A DNA stretch of 64,000 nucleotides from Polyangiaceae bacterium (GTDB taxonomy: Bacteria > Myxococcota_A > Polyangia > Polyangiales > Polyangiaceae), in contig JACKEA010000002.1 of the NCBI GenBank assembly GCA_020633235.1, forward strand, positions 1 through 64,000. Reading direction: 5' to 3'. The translations under genes were made by a program, and so were the position numbers. Positions 43,637 to 52,139 of the stretch are shown here, piece by piece. The first letter of the stretch is position 1. Each line of letters opens with the position of its first letter. The notes beneath the pieces are model-generated. The model ran no database searches. It was not told the origin of the DNA and was given only the letters and a program-made list of their open reading frames with translations.

Positions 43637-43728
43637 CGATTTCTTTGTCGGGCCGGCGCGGAAACGCCGCGGCCACCCGGCGCCCCGCGGCCACGTCGTT
43701 TCCGCGCCGCCGCGGCAAAAAGAAATCG
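43637..43728. terminator. Long inverted repeat after trpC
   Basis: The arm at 43637-43666 (starting CGATTTCTTTGTCGGG) pairs with 43697-43728 (ending AAAAAGAAATCG) with a few mismatches; the loop is ~30 bases. The AT-rich base and GC-rich middle suit a terminator for trpGDC, but each arm also carries the dispersed ~20-nt motif, so it may be a repeat element. Confidence 0.55.
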
Positions 43729-43772
43729 CAGCAAAACTGTCGCGGTCCGGCGGATTTCCGTAACCTTTGGGC

Positions 43773-44657
43773 GTGCGCCTGGATGCCTCCGTGGATGCTT
43801 TCCTCGACCACCTGCGGGTGGAGCGGGCGCTCTCGCCCCACACCGTGGCAGCCTATGGCCGCGACCTCGCGAAGCTGGTGGGCTTCGCGGAAGAACAGGG
43901 CGTGACACGGCCGGAGGACGTCGATCTGGGTCTGTTCAGCGGCTGGCTCTCGTCCCTGGCCCACAGCGGGCTGGGCGCTCGAAGCGCGGCGCGGCATCTG
44001 TCGTCGGCACGCGGACTGATGCGATTCCTGCTGCGGGAGGGGGTGCTGACGGCGGACCCGACGACCCAAGCGGCGCGGCCGCGGTCGGGACGAAAGCTCC
44101 CCCACACGCTGGCGGAGCACGAGCTGGTGCGGCTGATCGAGGCGCCGGACGCCAGCACCCTGCGCGGCCTCCGGGATCGGGCGATGCTCAGCGTGGCCTA
44201 CGCCGCGGGGCTGCGGGTGAGCGAGCTGGTCGGCCTGACGCTGGCAGACGTGGACTTCGAACGGGGCGTCTTGGCGGTGACGGGCAAGGGCGGCAAACGG
44301 CGGCTGGTCCCCATGGGAGAGGTCGCCCTCGAGCATCTGGAGGCGTATTTGGCGGCGCGGGACGAGGAGCAGGAGCGGACCGCGGTGCTGTTCCCCTCCC
44401 CGCGGGGCGGGCGTCTGACGCGACAGGCGTTTTGGAAGATCGTGCGACGCACGGCGCGGGCGGCGGGGATCCGGGGCTCGGTCCACCCCCACAAGCTGCG
44501 CCATTCCTTCGCCACCCACCTGCTCGCCGGGGGAGCGGATTTGCGCAGTGTTCAGCTGCTCTTGGGCCACAGCGACGTGGCCACCACGGAGATCTACACC
44601 CACGTCACCCGCGACCATGTTCGTCGCGCTCACCAACGCTCGCACCCGCGGGGGTAG
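43773..44657 (+). CDS. Tyrosine recombinase XerC/XerD
   Basis: 294 residues from GTG 43773 (TTG 43767 also possible). N-terminal SAM-like domain (FLDHLRVERALSPHTVAAYG) and catalytic domain with Arg in AAGLRVSELVGL, Lys in VTGKGGKRR, HxxR in PHKLRHSFATHLLAGG, His in LLGHSDVATTEIY and nucleophile Tyr in EIYTHV. Length and motifs match chromosome-dimer resolvases (XerD-like) rather than phage integrases. No att site or phage genes lie near, so housekeeping is likely. Confidence 0.85.
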   Translation: MRLDASVDAFLDHLRVERALSPHTVAAYGRDLAKLVGFAEEQGVTRPEDVDLGLFSGWLSSLAHSGLGARSAARHLSSARGLMRFLLREGVLTADPTTQAARPRSGRKLPHTLAEHELVRLIEAPDASTLRGLRDRAMLSVAYAAGLRVSELVGLTLADVDFERGVLAVTGKGGKRRLVPMGEVALEHLEAYLAARDEEQERTAVLFPSPRGGRLTRQAFWKIVRRTARAAGIRGSVHPHKLRHSFATHLLAGGADLRSVQLLLGHSDVATTEIYTHVTRDHVRRAHQRSHPRG

Positions 44658-44729
44658 CTCCGGCCCGCGGTTCGGGGTGCGCTTGTTGCGGGCGGGATTT
44701 CGAGCTAGACGGTCGCGTCTGGCGGCGGA

Positions 44730-45572
44730 GTGAGCGTTCAACCGGAAAGTACCGCGGCGGTGTTCGAGGTCCACGAGCCCGCAGCGAAGGAGATCCCCGT
44801 CGTCGTGGAGGTGCCCCACGCGGGCCTCTCGGTGGACGCCACCTCGATGGCCACGCTGTGTGCCCCGGTGCGTGCGCTGGCGCGGGACGCGGACCTGTAC
44901 GTGGACGAGCTGTACGTCGACGCGCCCGCTGAAGGCGCCACGCTGCTCGCGTCCAAGGTCAGTCGCTACGTCTGCGACCTGAACCGTTCCGCTCAGGACG
45001 TCGATGGCCTCACGGTGGAGGGCAAGGGCACGCGGCCCTATCCCCACGGCCTGATCTGGCGTTCGACCACGGACGACCTGCCCGCCCTGGAGCGGGCGCT
45101 GCCGCCGGCGGAGCTCGAGCGGCGCCTGGAGGCCATCTATCGGCCCTACCACCTCACGCTGAGCCAGTTGCTGCAACGCAAGCAGGAGCGGTTTGGCTAC
45201 GTGATCCTGCTGTGCGGACACTCGATGCCGTCCCGTGGTCGGCCGGGACACGCGGATCCGGGGCAGCTGCGAGCGGACGTGGTGCCCGGAAGCCGAGGGG
45301 GAACGAGCGCGGACCGGGCGGTGCTCGACTGTACGGAACGCGTGTGCCGCGAGCGGGGCTGGAGCGTGGATCACGACAACCCCTACAAGGGCGGGTTCTC
45401 CACTGGCCACTACGGTCGCCCCCGGCAGGGGCAGCACGCGATCCAGATCGAAATCAGCCGGAGGCTCTACATGGACGAGCGGACGCTCGCCAAAAAGCCT
45501 AAAGATTTCGCTGAGACCCGGGCATTCTGTCGAACGCTGGTGGCGCAGCTGGGAAAGCTCGCGCTAGCATGA
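44730..45572 (+). CDS. N-formylglutamate amidohydrolase family protein
   Basis: 280 residues from GTG 44730. Family blocks: VVVEVPHAGL, SRYVCDLNRSAQD, RPYPHGLIWR, LCGHSMPSRGRPGH, DNPYKGGFSTGHYGRP and AIQIEISRRLYMDE. The enzyme cleaves N-formylglutamate to formate and glutamate at the end of one histidine-degradation route (HutG type); no other hut genes are here. The conserved His and Glu residues for zinc are present. The stop overlaps the ATG of the next gene. Confidence 0.85.
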   Translation: MSVQPESTAAVFEVHEPAAKEIPVVVEVPHAGLSVDATSMATLCAPVRALARDADLYVDELYVDAPAEGATLLASKVSRYVCDLNRSAQDVDGLTVEGKGTRPYPHGLIWRSTTDDLPALERALPPAELERRLEAIYRPYHLTLSQLLQRKQERFGYVILLCGHSMPSRGRPGHADPGQLRADVVPGSRGGTSADRAVLDCTERVCRERGWSVDHDNPYKGGFSTGHYGRPRQGQHAIQIEISRRLYMDERTLAKKPKDFAETRAFCRTLVAQLGKLALA

Positions 45573-46504
45573 AAACCCTGCCTCAGATGGCCAGCTCCAC
45601 GTCCACTGCGCAGGCTGAGCGCGGGCCCACTTCGGGCGTCCACACCGCGGTGAAGGAAGTCCCCAAGCCCCTGCTCGCCTCGGAGGTGCTCCGAGACGAG
45701 CTCGCGCCACTGCAACCCGGCCGGAACGCATCGCGGATCTGGTTCGTGGGCATTGCCCTGGCCCTCGGCCTGCTGGGGGCGGCCATGCGCTGGGGCGTGG
45801 GTGTGCCGGCGGTCCACGCCGACGCGGCCACCATCGCGTTCTCGGCAGCGGGGGCCGTGGCGGCCCTGGCCGCCCTGCCCTTCCCCTACGCCCTTCGAGG
45901 TGCCGTCGCGGTGCTTTTGGGCGTGGTGCTGATGGTGCTCGGAGCCCGGGGGGCGGGACCGCTGGCGGGCATGGCGGTGGATGGCAGCGTGCTGCGCGTC
46001 ATCGCCCGGCTACTGACCCTGACGGTACTGCCCGCGGCGCTCTTGTTCCGCGCGCGCTATCGTGCGTTTCCTCGAGCGCGGCACGTGCTGGCGGGGGCCA
46101 TGGCGCTGTCCGCCCCGTTCATCGCGCTGGAGGTGATGCTGGCCTTCGAGCCCGGAGCGCCTACGGTGGTGCGGGTCGCGGCGGGCGTGTGCGTGGCGGC
46201 GGTGCTCTCGGGCCTGTTTGGCTTCATGGGGGAGAGCACCACGGGAGCCTCGGGGTTCTGGGCGGTGCTGGTGCTGGCGGTGCTGCCAGTGGAGATCGCC
46301 GTGCGGCAGCTCACGCCCCTGGCGGACGCCGACACGGGCTACCTGACCTACCCAGCCACGGCCGTGGGGATCCTGTGCGCCAGCCTGCTCACCAGCGTGG
46401 GCGTGTATCAGCTGCTGGCGGCGTTCTGGGCGCCGGAGGCCCGCCGCCTGTCCCTCGCTGGTCGGCCCCCAGCGGAATCGGAAAAAAGCCGCAAAGTCGC
46501 TTGA
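45569..46504 (+). CDS. Multi-pass membrane protein, unknown
   Basis: 311 residues from ATG 45569 (overlaps the previous stop). A ~55-residue polar head precedes about seven hydrophobic helices (IWFVGIALALGLLGAAM; AAGAVAALAALPFPYALRGAVAVLLGVVLMVLG split over two; AVLVLAVLPVEIAV; AVGILCASLLTSVGVYQLL). No transporter or enzyme motif is visible. Coupling with the amidohydrolase hints at a shared transcript only. Short basic tail. Confidence 0.6.
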   Translation: MKTLPQMASSTSTAQAERGPTSGVHTAVKEVPKPLLASEVLRDELAPLQPGRNASRIWFVGIALALGLLGAAMRWGVGVPAVHADAATIAFSAAGAVAALAALPFPYALRGAVAVLLGVVLMVLGARGAGPLAGMAVDGSVLRVIARLLTLTVLPAALLFRARYRAFPRARHVLAGAMALSAPFIALEVMLAFEPGAPTVVRVAAGVCVAAVLSGLFGFMGESTTGASGFWAVLVLAVLPVEIAVRQLTPLADADTGYLTYPATAVGILCASLLTSVGVYQLLAAFWAPEARRLSLAGRPPAESEKSRKVA

Positions 46505-46542
46505 ACGACCTGGACTCCTACGCTAGCTTCCCGCCCCTCCAA

Positions 46543-46770
46543 ATGGCCCGAAGCGAGATCACAGGAAAGCGCCGGATGCGTGCCCGTAACGTGTCCCACT
46601 CCAACATCCACACGCCGCGGTGGCAGAACGTCAACGTGCAGCGTCGTCGCCTGTGGGTGCCGGAGCTGGGTCGCTACGTGACGCTCAAGCTCACCACGAA
46701 GGACCTGAAGACCATCGATAAGGTCGGCCTGGTGTCCTTCGCCAAAAAGAACGGCCTCAGCCTTTCTTGA
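46543..46770 (+). CDS. rpmB: 50S ribosomal protein bL28
   Basis: 75 residues from ATG 46543. Core ITGKRRMRARNVSHSNIHTP, the L28 signature, then RRLWVPELGRYVTLKLTTKDLKTIDKVG. The zinc-binding Cys pairs of some L28 forms are absent (C- type). No clear ribosome-binding site lies upstream. It lies 16 bases from the end of a convergent gene. Confidence 0.9.
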   Translation: MARSEITGKRRMRARNVSHSNIHTPRWQNVNVQRRRLWVPELGRYVTLKLTTKDLKTIDKVGLVSFAKKNGLSLS

Positions 46771-46785
46771 GCTTCAGAGCCGGTC

Positions 46786-47730
46786 TCAGCGCCGCAGCGC
46801 CTCCACCTGCTTGCTGCTCGCCGAGCGACGCAGCACGAAGGGCGCCGTCGCGACGTCGAGTCGCGCGGCGTTAGGTGCTGCCAACACCTCGACGATGGCA
46901 CCAGCTCCATCCGTGCGGATGGCAATGGGAGCAGGCGCCGAGAGCGGCGCGCCGGGGGCGACGCGCGCCACACCGCGTTTGACGGGCACCGCGGCGAGTG
47001 GCGCCTCGAGCTCGAGATCTTCGAGCAAGAAGCCGTCGACCAGCCGCCGGTAGCTGAGGGCGGCGAAGTTACCGCGCACGTCGACGGCGCAGACCGCGCA
47101 GCCCACGCCCAGCTCGGTGGTGTCCGTGGCGGCGCCCTCCTCGGCCCAGGGCGGCTCATACAGTCCATCGCGCAGGGTGGCCTCGTGGTCCACGTCCGGC
47201 ACCTGGGAGAAGTCCGTGGTGGTGAGTAGGCCACCCTGACTCGGCCCCGCCACGCGCAGCAGGGGGCGTACGAAGCTGACGTCGGTGAAGGCGCCCGCGC
47301 CGCCGGTGCGCACCAAGCGCAGCAGGGACGCGCGGGCGGCGGCACCGGCGCGCTGCGCGCGGCTGATGCCGGGCTTGACGATGCTGGCCAGGGAATGGCC
47401 GCCGTCGTACGCGTGGGCTACGAGAGCCGCGGGAATGCTGGCGGGGACGGCAACGCGCGCTTCGTCCGGCACCTCTTCGTCCGCCTTGAACCCGCGAGGG
47501 CGCCGGGTTCCGAGGCCGGGCTGACGGAGCCGACCGTCGAACGCACGGGCACCGGCGCCAACCCCCGCGGCGAGCACGGAGACCGGGCCCAGCAGCACTC
47601 CGGCGTAGGCGCCCGCTGCCGCGAAGAACCCGCACAGCACCGCCCCGGTGGCCGATCCGTTGGCCCCCAGAAACTCCGTCGCGGCTTCTTCCACGACGGG
47701 ATCGTTGGCGATGGCTAGCGCTCGGGTCAT
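46786..47730 (-). CDS. Divergent gamma-glutamyltranspeptidase-like protein
   Basis: 314 residues. The stop of the DUF72 gene overlaps its ATG 47730. The start NDPVVEEAATEFLGANGSATGAVL resembles the GGT N-terminal AGNAVDAAVA region, and TDTTELGVGCAVCAVDVRGN resembles the TThxSVVDxxGN site where GGT cleaves itself before the catalytic Thr. It is about half the normal GGT length (~550) and no signal peptide is seen. It could be a cytoplasmic degenerate relative; family assignment is tentative. Confidence 0.4.
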   Translation of the reverse strand: MTRALAIANDPVVEEAATEFLGANGSATGAVLCGFFAAAGAYAGVLLGPVSVLAAGVGAGARAFDGRLRQPGLGTRRPRGFKADEEVPDEARVAVPASIPAALVAHAYDGGHSLASIVKPGISRAQRAGAAARASLLRLVRTGGAGAFTDVSFVRPLLRVAGPSQGGLLTTTDFSQVPDVDHEATLRDGLYEPPWAEEGAATDTTELGVGCAVCAVDVRGNFAALSYRRLVDGFLLEDLELEAPLAAVPVKRGVARVAPGAPLSAPAPIAIRTDGAGAIVEVLAAPNAARLDVATAPFVLRRSASSKQVEALRR

Positions 47731-48371
47731 TCCTCCTCCATCTCGCCCAGCTGCTGGCGCAGAGCGCGAGCGACGTTCATGGCTCCGCTACCCTCCACGA
47801 CGACGGCAGCTTCTTCGCACTCCATCAGCCGGTCCGCAACGAGATCCACTGCGCCGGCGGGAATTCGGCCGCCATGGCCGAGCCCCCGGAGACGCGTGTA
47901 GATACGGCTCCCGGGCGCTGGTTCGGCGTGTCCCAGATCCCGCACCAGCACCACGCCGAGCTCCGCGGCTAGGGATTCCGCGGCGGCATCCTCCCACAGA
48001 CCTGCGGGCTCCCAGGCGATGTTGCGCTGCTTCGGAAGCAGCGCAACGAGCTGCGAGAGGCGGCTGCGAGAGCGGGCGGTGGGTGTGACGGAGGCGGGCG
48101 TGCGCGCCACGATCCAGCGGGCGTCGAGCGTCTCCGCTGCCGCCAAGGCGCGGCGCAGGGCCTCTTCGGAAGGCTCCGTTTCCAGCTGGGTGACCTCGGA
48201 GGGCAGCACCACGCTGAACACGAACCCCTCCGGGGCGGAGCTCTTCCAGCCAGCGAGGCGCGCGGTGCGGGGTGCGCGGCCCGCGTCCGTGCGCACTTCG
48301 AGCAGGTCGAAGTTCTTCGTGTAGCGGGAGAAGTCGCCTCGGAGCTCCACCGTGCCGACGGAAAGGTGCAT
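47727..48371 (-). CDS. DUF72 (YecE-like) family protein
   Basis: 214 residues from ATG 48371. The order fits DUF72: an N-terminal MHLSVGTVELRG, FDLLEVRT, then GWKSSAPEGFVFSVVLPSEVT, LPKQRNIAWEP and IYTRLRGLG near the C-terminus. DUF72 proteins adopt a TIM-barrel; enzymatic activity is not established. It is shorter than usual (~240-290), lacking some early barrel elements. It overlaps the GGT-like gene by ATGA, so the pair is translated together. Confidence 0.65.
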   Translation of the reverse strand: MHLSVGTVELRGDFSRYTKNFDLLEVRTDAGRAPRTARLAGWKSSAPEGFVFSVVLPSEVTQLETEPSEEALRRALAAAETLDARWIVARTPASVTPTARSRSRLSQLVALLPKQRNIAWEPAGLWEDAAAESLAAELGVVLVRDLGHAEPAPGSRIYTRLRGLGHGGRIPAGAVDLVADRLMECEEAAVVVEGSGAMNVARALRQQLGEMEEE

Positions 48372-48418
48372 TGCGTCCGCGTTCTGCCAAACCCGGGCGC
48401 CCGGCGCCAGTCAGAAGC

Positions 48419-49846
48419 TCACTGGCAGGTCACGACGCCGGCCCGAACCTTGGCGACAGCGCTGCCTTCCTCGTACCAAGCGACCACCAGCGTCTGCTTC
48501 GTAGCGTCCAGATCGGCGATGGTCGCCGCCGCCGCTGCCTTCACGGTGAAGTTGCCCTGAGCGGTGGTGACCACGAAGTTTGCCACCCGTGGACTACCAT
48601 CGAGGCCGAACCAGTGAAGCAGCACGCGGTTGTCCGTCTCGGACGACGACACCGCGGCGATGCCGGCCTTGCCTCGCGAAAGGTCGAAGCTATCCGGCGT
48701 GTGGTTCATGGGGGACGTGTGCGAGAGGGCCGGCGGCTTGGTGGAGCCGAGATCCGTGAGCTTCGCTTCGTCGAAGACGCCGGAGTACAGCGTGGGCGTC
48801 CCGGAGGAAGGAACCTGCAGACCGAAGGCGGCGAGCTTCGCCCCCTGCTGCACGGCGATCCCCCCGAGGAGCTTGGTCGAGTCCCCCGCGGCCTCGGCCA
48901 AGTCGAGCTGCCAGGTCCCGGTCAGCGTGGTTTCCGTCGTCCCCACGCGGAACCCAGCGGGCGTCGCGGTCTGCACCCAGTTCTGCGATGCCAAGCGCGC
49001 GAAGCTGACAGGAACGTAGGTCTGATCGGCCGGCATCGCGTTGACGCTGACGAAGGTGGTCGAGCCCGCCTGCCCTACCGTGAGCGAGCGTCCGTTGGTG
49101 AGGTTCTTGCAGCCGACAGCATAGTGGGCGTTCGGGCCCTGGACCGCGAAGGAGGCCCTGTCGATCGAGCTCTCAGGTCCAGTACAGAACCCCGAGGTCG
49201 GCAAATCCATCCGCGTGACGCCATTGGTCACGGGCTCGCCGGACGCATTGAGGGGCACCTCCAGCCGAATGAGATGCGCTTGCGGCTCGCCCCCGACCAG
49301 ATTCTTGGTGTTCCAGCCGAGGAGCGTCAGCTTGCCCCCGAGCACACCCCCCGCCCCCGGATGAATGATCGCGACCTTGCTGGCGTCGTTGATTGCGGGC
49401 CGCTTGACCTTTGCTTCCGAGCCCAGGCTGCCATCGGAGTGGATGCGACGAATGCCGATCACCGACTCGGCGCCAAGATCCTCCGCGCGCGCGAAAGCGT
49501 AGGCATCATCCCCCGTGGTATCGCTTCCCACGCCCAAAGTGGCCGAGTCGAGCTTCGTGAATTGCAGCTGGGTGGTGAAGATGTCGAAGGTGCCGTTCAC
49601 GAGACTGCAGCCATAGCTGACGGAACCGCCGCTCCCTGCGGCACCGGCGCTGCCAGCGACGCCGCCGACCCCAGCAGCGCCACCGCCGCCAGCGGAACCG
49701 CCCATCCCGGCCGCGCCGGCCGCTGCGTCGCCGGCAACGCCCGCTCCGCCCCCGGTCGCGGGTTGGTCCTCGAAATCGCCGAGCCCGATGATCTGCGAGC
49801 AGCCCCCCAACAGCGCCGCGACCAACGCCAAGTTCACACTTCGCAT
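48419..49846 (-). CDS. Lipoprotein with Gly/Ala linker and beta-rich domain
   Basis: 475 residues. ATG 49846 has AAGGTG upstream (GTG 49855 also possible). The lipobox LGGC near residue 16 is followed by a ~65-residue Gly/Ala/Ser linker. The body is made of repeated beta segments (HLIRLEVPLNASGEPV, ALSHTSPMNHTPDSFDL, RVLLHWFGLDGSPRV) like a propeller. Four Cys suggest disulfides. It probably sits on the cell surface; no enzyme motif. Confidence 0.65.
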   Translation of the reverse strand: MRSVNLALVAALLGGCSQIIGLGDFEDQPATGGGAGVAGDAAAGAAGMGGSAGGGGAAGVGGVAGSAGAAGSGGSVSYGCSLVNGTFDIFTTQLQFTKLDSATLGVGSDTTGDDAYAFARAEDLGAESVIGIRRIHSDGSLGSEAKVKRPAINDASKVAIIHPGAGGVLGGKLTLLGWNTKNLVGGEPQAHLIRLEVPLNASGEPVTNGVTRMDLPTSGFCTGPESSIDRASFAVQGPNAHYAVGCKNLTNGRSLTVGQAGSTTFVSVNAMPADQTYVPVSFARLASQNWVQTATPAGFRVGTTETTLTGTWQLDLAEAAGDSTKLLGGIAVQQGAKLAAFGLQVPSSGTPTLYSGVFDEAKLTDLGSTKPPALSHTSPMNHTPDSFDLSRGKAGIAAVSSSETDNRVLLHWFGLDGSPRVANFVVTTAQGNFTVKAAAAATIADLDATKQTLVVAWYEEGSAVAKVRAGVVTCQ

Positions 49847-49864
49847 CGCCTTCACCTTAACGCA

Positions 49865-50716
49865 TCAGCCGCCGTCGAAGTGGAACCACTGCGTCGGATG
49901 CGCGTACAGAAACCGCTCGAGCTCCCACACGGCGCGAGCCGCCGCCGCCGCAAGCGCCGCCGAGCTGGGGCGCGGCGGGACGCGGATCGGCTCGCCGCCC
50001 CAGAGCTCATAGTCGAAATGCCCGACCCGCCGGACGAACAGGGGGACGACCGGCACCCGCGCCAGCGCCGCCAGCGCGAAGGGGCCCTCGGGCACCTCGA
50101 AGGGGGCGCCGAAGAGCTGGGTCGTGAGCGTGCGACCGCCGGGCGCGCCGCGGTCGAGCTGCGCGGCGACCACGCCGCGGTCGCGCAAATGGTGCAAGAG
50201 CGGCAGGGCATCGAGAGCGTGGGCGCCCACGTGGGCGATGCGCACGCCGGCGCGACGACGCACGCCATCGTGGACGTTCCGCGCGCCCGAGTCCTGTTCC
50301 GCTGTCATCGCCACCATCACGTCGACGCCCAGGTCACGCGCCAAGAGAGGAGCCGCTGCGTCCCAGGCACCCACGTGCGCGGTCACGACCACGGCGCCCT
50401 GACTCAGACACTCGAGCTCGGTGCCCGGGCGCACTCGTCGGCGCGCGTGGCGCGCGTCGGCGCGTTCCGAAGCGAGCGCCTCGGCAAGGCTCCCCGCGTA
50501 GCTCGCGAAAGTGCGGGCAACGTCCGCGCTCTCGACCATCGCCGAGCGCGGGCCGAGCACGCGGCGCAAGTTCGTGCGGACCCGCCGCCGCGCTTCGGGC
50601 ATCAGCGCCGCGAACAGCACCCCAAAGGCGGGGGGGCTGTACTGGAGCCAGGGCCGCGGACCATAGCGCGCCCCTGCGTAGGCCAGCCGTCGGAGGACGG
50701 CGCCGGAGACGTTCAT
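49865..50716 (-). CDS. LpxL/HtrB-type lysophospholipid acyltransferase
   Basis: 283 residues. ATG 50716 overlaps the upstream TPR gene's stop. The acyltransferase motif VVTAHVGAWDAA holds the HxxxxD pair. VAAQLDRGAPGGRT, LFGAPFEVPEGPFALA and the C-terminal PTQWFHFD are typical of lipid A late acyltransferases (LpxL/LpxM) and related enzymes that acylate glycolipids. No Kdo-specific feature can be read. Coupled translation with a TPR protein is unusual. Confidence 0.8.
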   Translation of the reverse strand: MNVSGAVLRRLAYAGARYGPRPWLQYSPPAFGVLFAALMPEARRRVRTNLRRVLGPRSAMVESADVARTFASYAGSLAEALASERADARHARRRVRPGTELECLSQGAVVVTAHVGAWDAAAPLLARDLGVDVMVAMTAEQDSGARNVHDGVRRRAGVRIAHVGAHALDALPLLHHLRDRGVVAAQLDRGAPGGRTLTTQLFGAPFEVPEGPFALAALARVPVVPLFVRRVGHFDYELWGGEPIRVPPRPSSAALAAAAARAVWELERFLYAHPTQWFHFDGG

Positions 50717-51939
50717 TTGAGCGCAGCGAGCTTCTTCTGCACCCGAGCTCGATCGGTGCCCGTGCTCTTCAACGCGTGCAGATAGGCCTTGCGGGCTGCC
50801 GCCGTCTCCTTGGCATGCGCGTGCACGTCGCCAAGCACCTCCCAACCAGGGCCGTGCTTGGGGAACGACTGAGTCGCGCGGTCGGCGAAAGCGCGCGCCG
50901 TCGTGGGTCGCGCTTGGGCCAAGCACGCCTTGGCAGCGTGGACCAAGGGCGTGGGATCCGTGCGCGCGTAACCGTGAGCCTGCTCGTAGGCCTCGATGGC
51001 CAGATCGATGTCGCCCTTCGCCGCCAGCGCGTCCGCCGCTACGAGCTTGGCCGCGCCATTGTTGCTGACGAGCTTGAGCGCCGCCTGGGCTTCCGCCAGA
51101 GCCGCCGTGGCGTCACCCTTTGCCAGCAGCACGCGTCCCAGGGCAGCTCGCCAATCCGCTTGCTTGCCATCCACGGCCAGCGCTTTCTGCAGCGCCGCTT
51201 CGGCGCCGGCGGTGTCTCCTTGCGCGAGCAGCACCTCTCCGAGGCGCGCGTGGGCGGCGCCGTACTGCGGGCGGATCTTGATCGCCTCCGCCAGGTGAGC
51301 CGCTGCCGCTTTGCCGGCGGGAAGCTCCTGGCCCAACACCAACAGCGGCGCGGGCTCGCGGGGCGCCAGCTGATGCGCTTTCTCGAGCTCCGCGATCGCG
51401 CGTTTCTTCTGGCCCTGGGCGCTGAGCAGCTCGCCCAGCTCGAGGTGCGCCTCGTAGCGTTTCCCGTCGCTCGTGAGCGCGTCGCGCAACGCTTGCTCGG
51501 CCTCTTTCGGCTTGCCCATCTGCCGCAGCGCGCGGCCCTTGGCGACCAGGGCGTCGTAGTCCTTGGGCGCCCGGGACAGCGCGCGCTCCGCCGAGGGCAG
51601 CGCCAGGGATGCACGGCGCCAGAGTAGGTACGCTTCGGCGCGGCAGGCGTCGGCCTTGGCGGGCGCCACGGGCCCGAGCGTGCGGCACTCCGCCAGCGCT
51701 TGCTTCTGCTTGCCCGCCTCGATCAGGCTCCGAGCCGCCTCGTAGCGCACCGCGGCGGCGACGTCGCCACTGCGGGCCCGCCCGTAGCTCTTGCGCAGAA
51801 CCTTCACCGCGTCGTCGAAACGGCCGGATTGACGCAGTGCGCGACCCTGGTCGAGGAGTTGCTCGGGGGAAGCGCCGGCGGCGCTCGCGACCGTGCTCAA
51901 GAAACACGCGAACAGGGTGAGGCGAAGGCTGAGGGACAT
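50713..51939 (-). CDS. Exported TPR-repeat protein
   Basis: 408 residues from ATG 51939. Signal peptide 1-22 (LTLFACFLSTVASAAGAS). About ten TPR units fill the rest (ALRQSGRFDDAVKVLRKSYG; LRQMGKPKEAEQALRDAL; AHARLGEVLLAQGDTAGAEA; AIEAYEQAHGYARTDPTPLV). TPR superhelices bind peptides or proteins, here in the periplasm. It is co-translated with the acyltransferase and probably scaffolds an envelope complex; partner unknown. Confidence 0.8.
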   Translation of the reverse strand: MSLSLRLTLFACFLSTVASAAGASPEQLLDQGRALRQSGRFDDAVKVLRKSYGRARSGDVAAAVRYEAARSLIEAGKQKQALAECRTLGPVAPAKADACRAEAYLLWRRASLALPSAERALSRAPKDYDALVAKGRALRQMGKPKEAEQALRDALTSDGKRYEAHLELGELLSAQGQKKRAIAELEKAHQLAPREPAPLLVLGQELPAGKAAAAHLAEAIKIRPQYGAAHARLGEVLLAQGDTAGAEAALQKALAVDGKQADWRAALGRVLLAKGDATAALAEAQAALKLVSNNGAAKLVAADALAAKGDIDLAIEAYEQAHGYARTDPTPLVHAAKACLAQARPTTARAFADRATQSFPKHGPGWEVLGDVHAHAKETAAARKAYLHALKSTGTDRARVQKKLAALK

Positions 51940-52139
51940 GTCTGTACTTTCGCGGGTGGTAGCGGCCAGCTCCTACCTTGTCACCGTTTTTTCGCCGAAG
52001 CCGGCCCCATTATGAATGCGAGGGTGCCTTTTTTTCGCTAGCTTTGTTGCGCTCTGGGGTCCTGGGCCGCTCTCCATGAGACGTCCTCGGCCTCGGCCCG
52101 ATTCGAAATTTTCCGCCTGATTCCTTCGAGGTAATAGCC
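51940..52139. other. Divergent promoter region
   Basis: 200 bases between the TPR gene and the next lipoprotein gene, with two T-rich runs (51988-51993 and 52028-52034). The CGAGGT at 52127-52132 is the ribosome site for the gene at 52140. No RNA gene is seen. Confidence 0.4.

Noticed and set aside
43773..44657. XerC/D gene as a phage or island integrase
   Set aside because: Length and motifs match chromosomal Xer proteins, and no att site, tRNA or phage gene is close.
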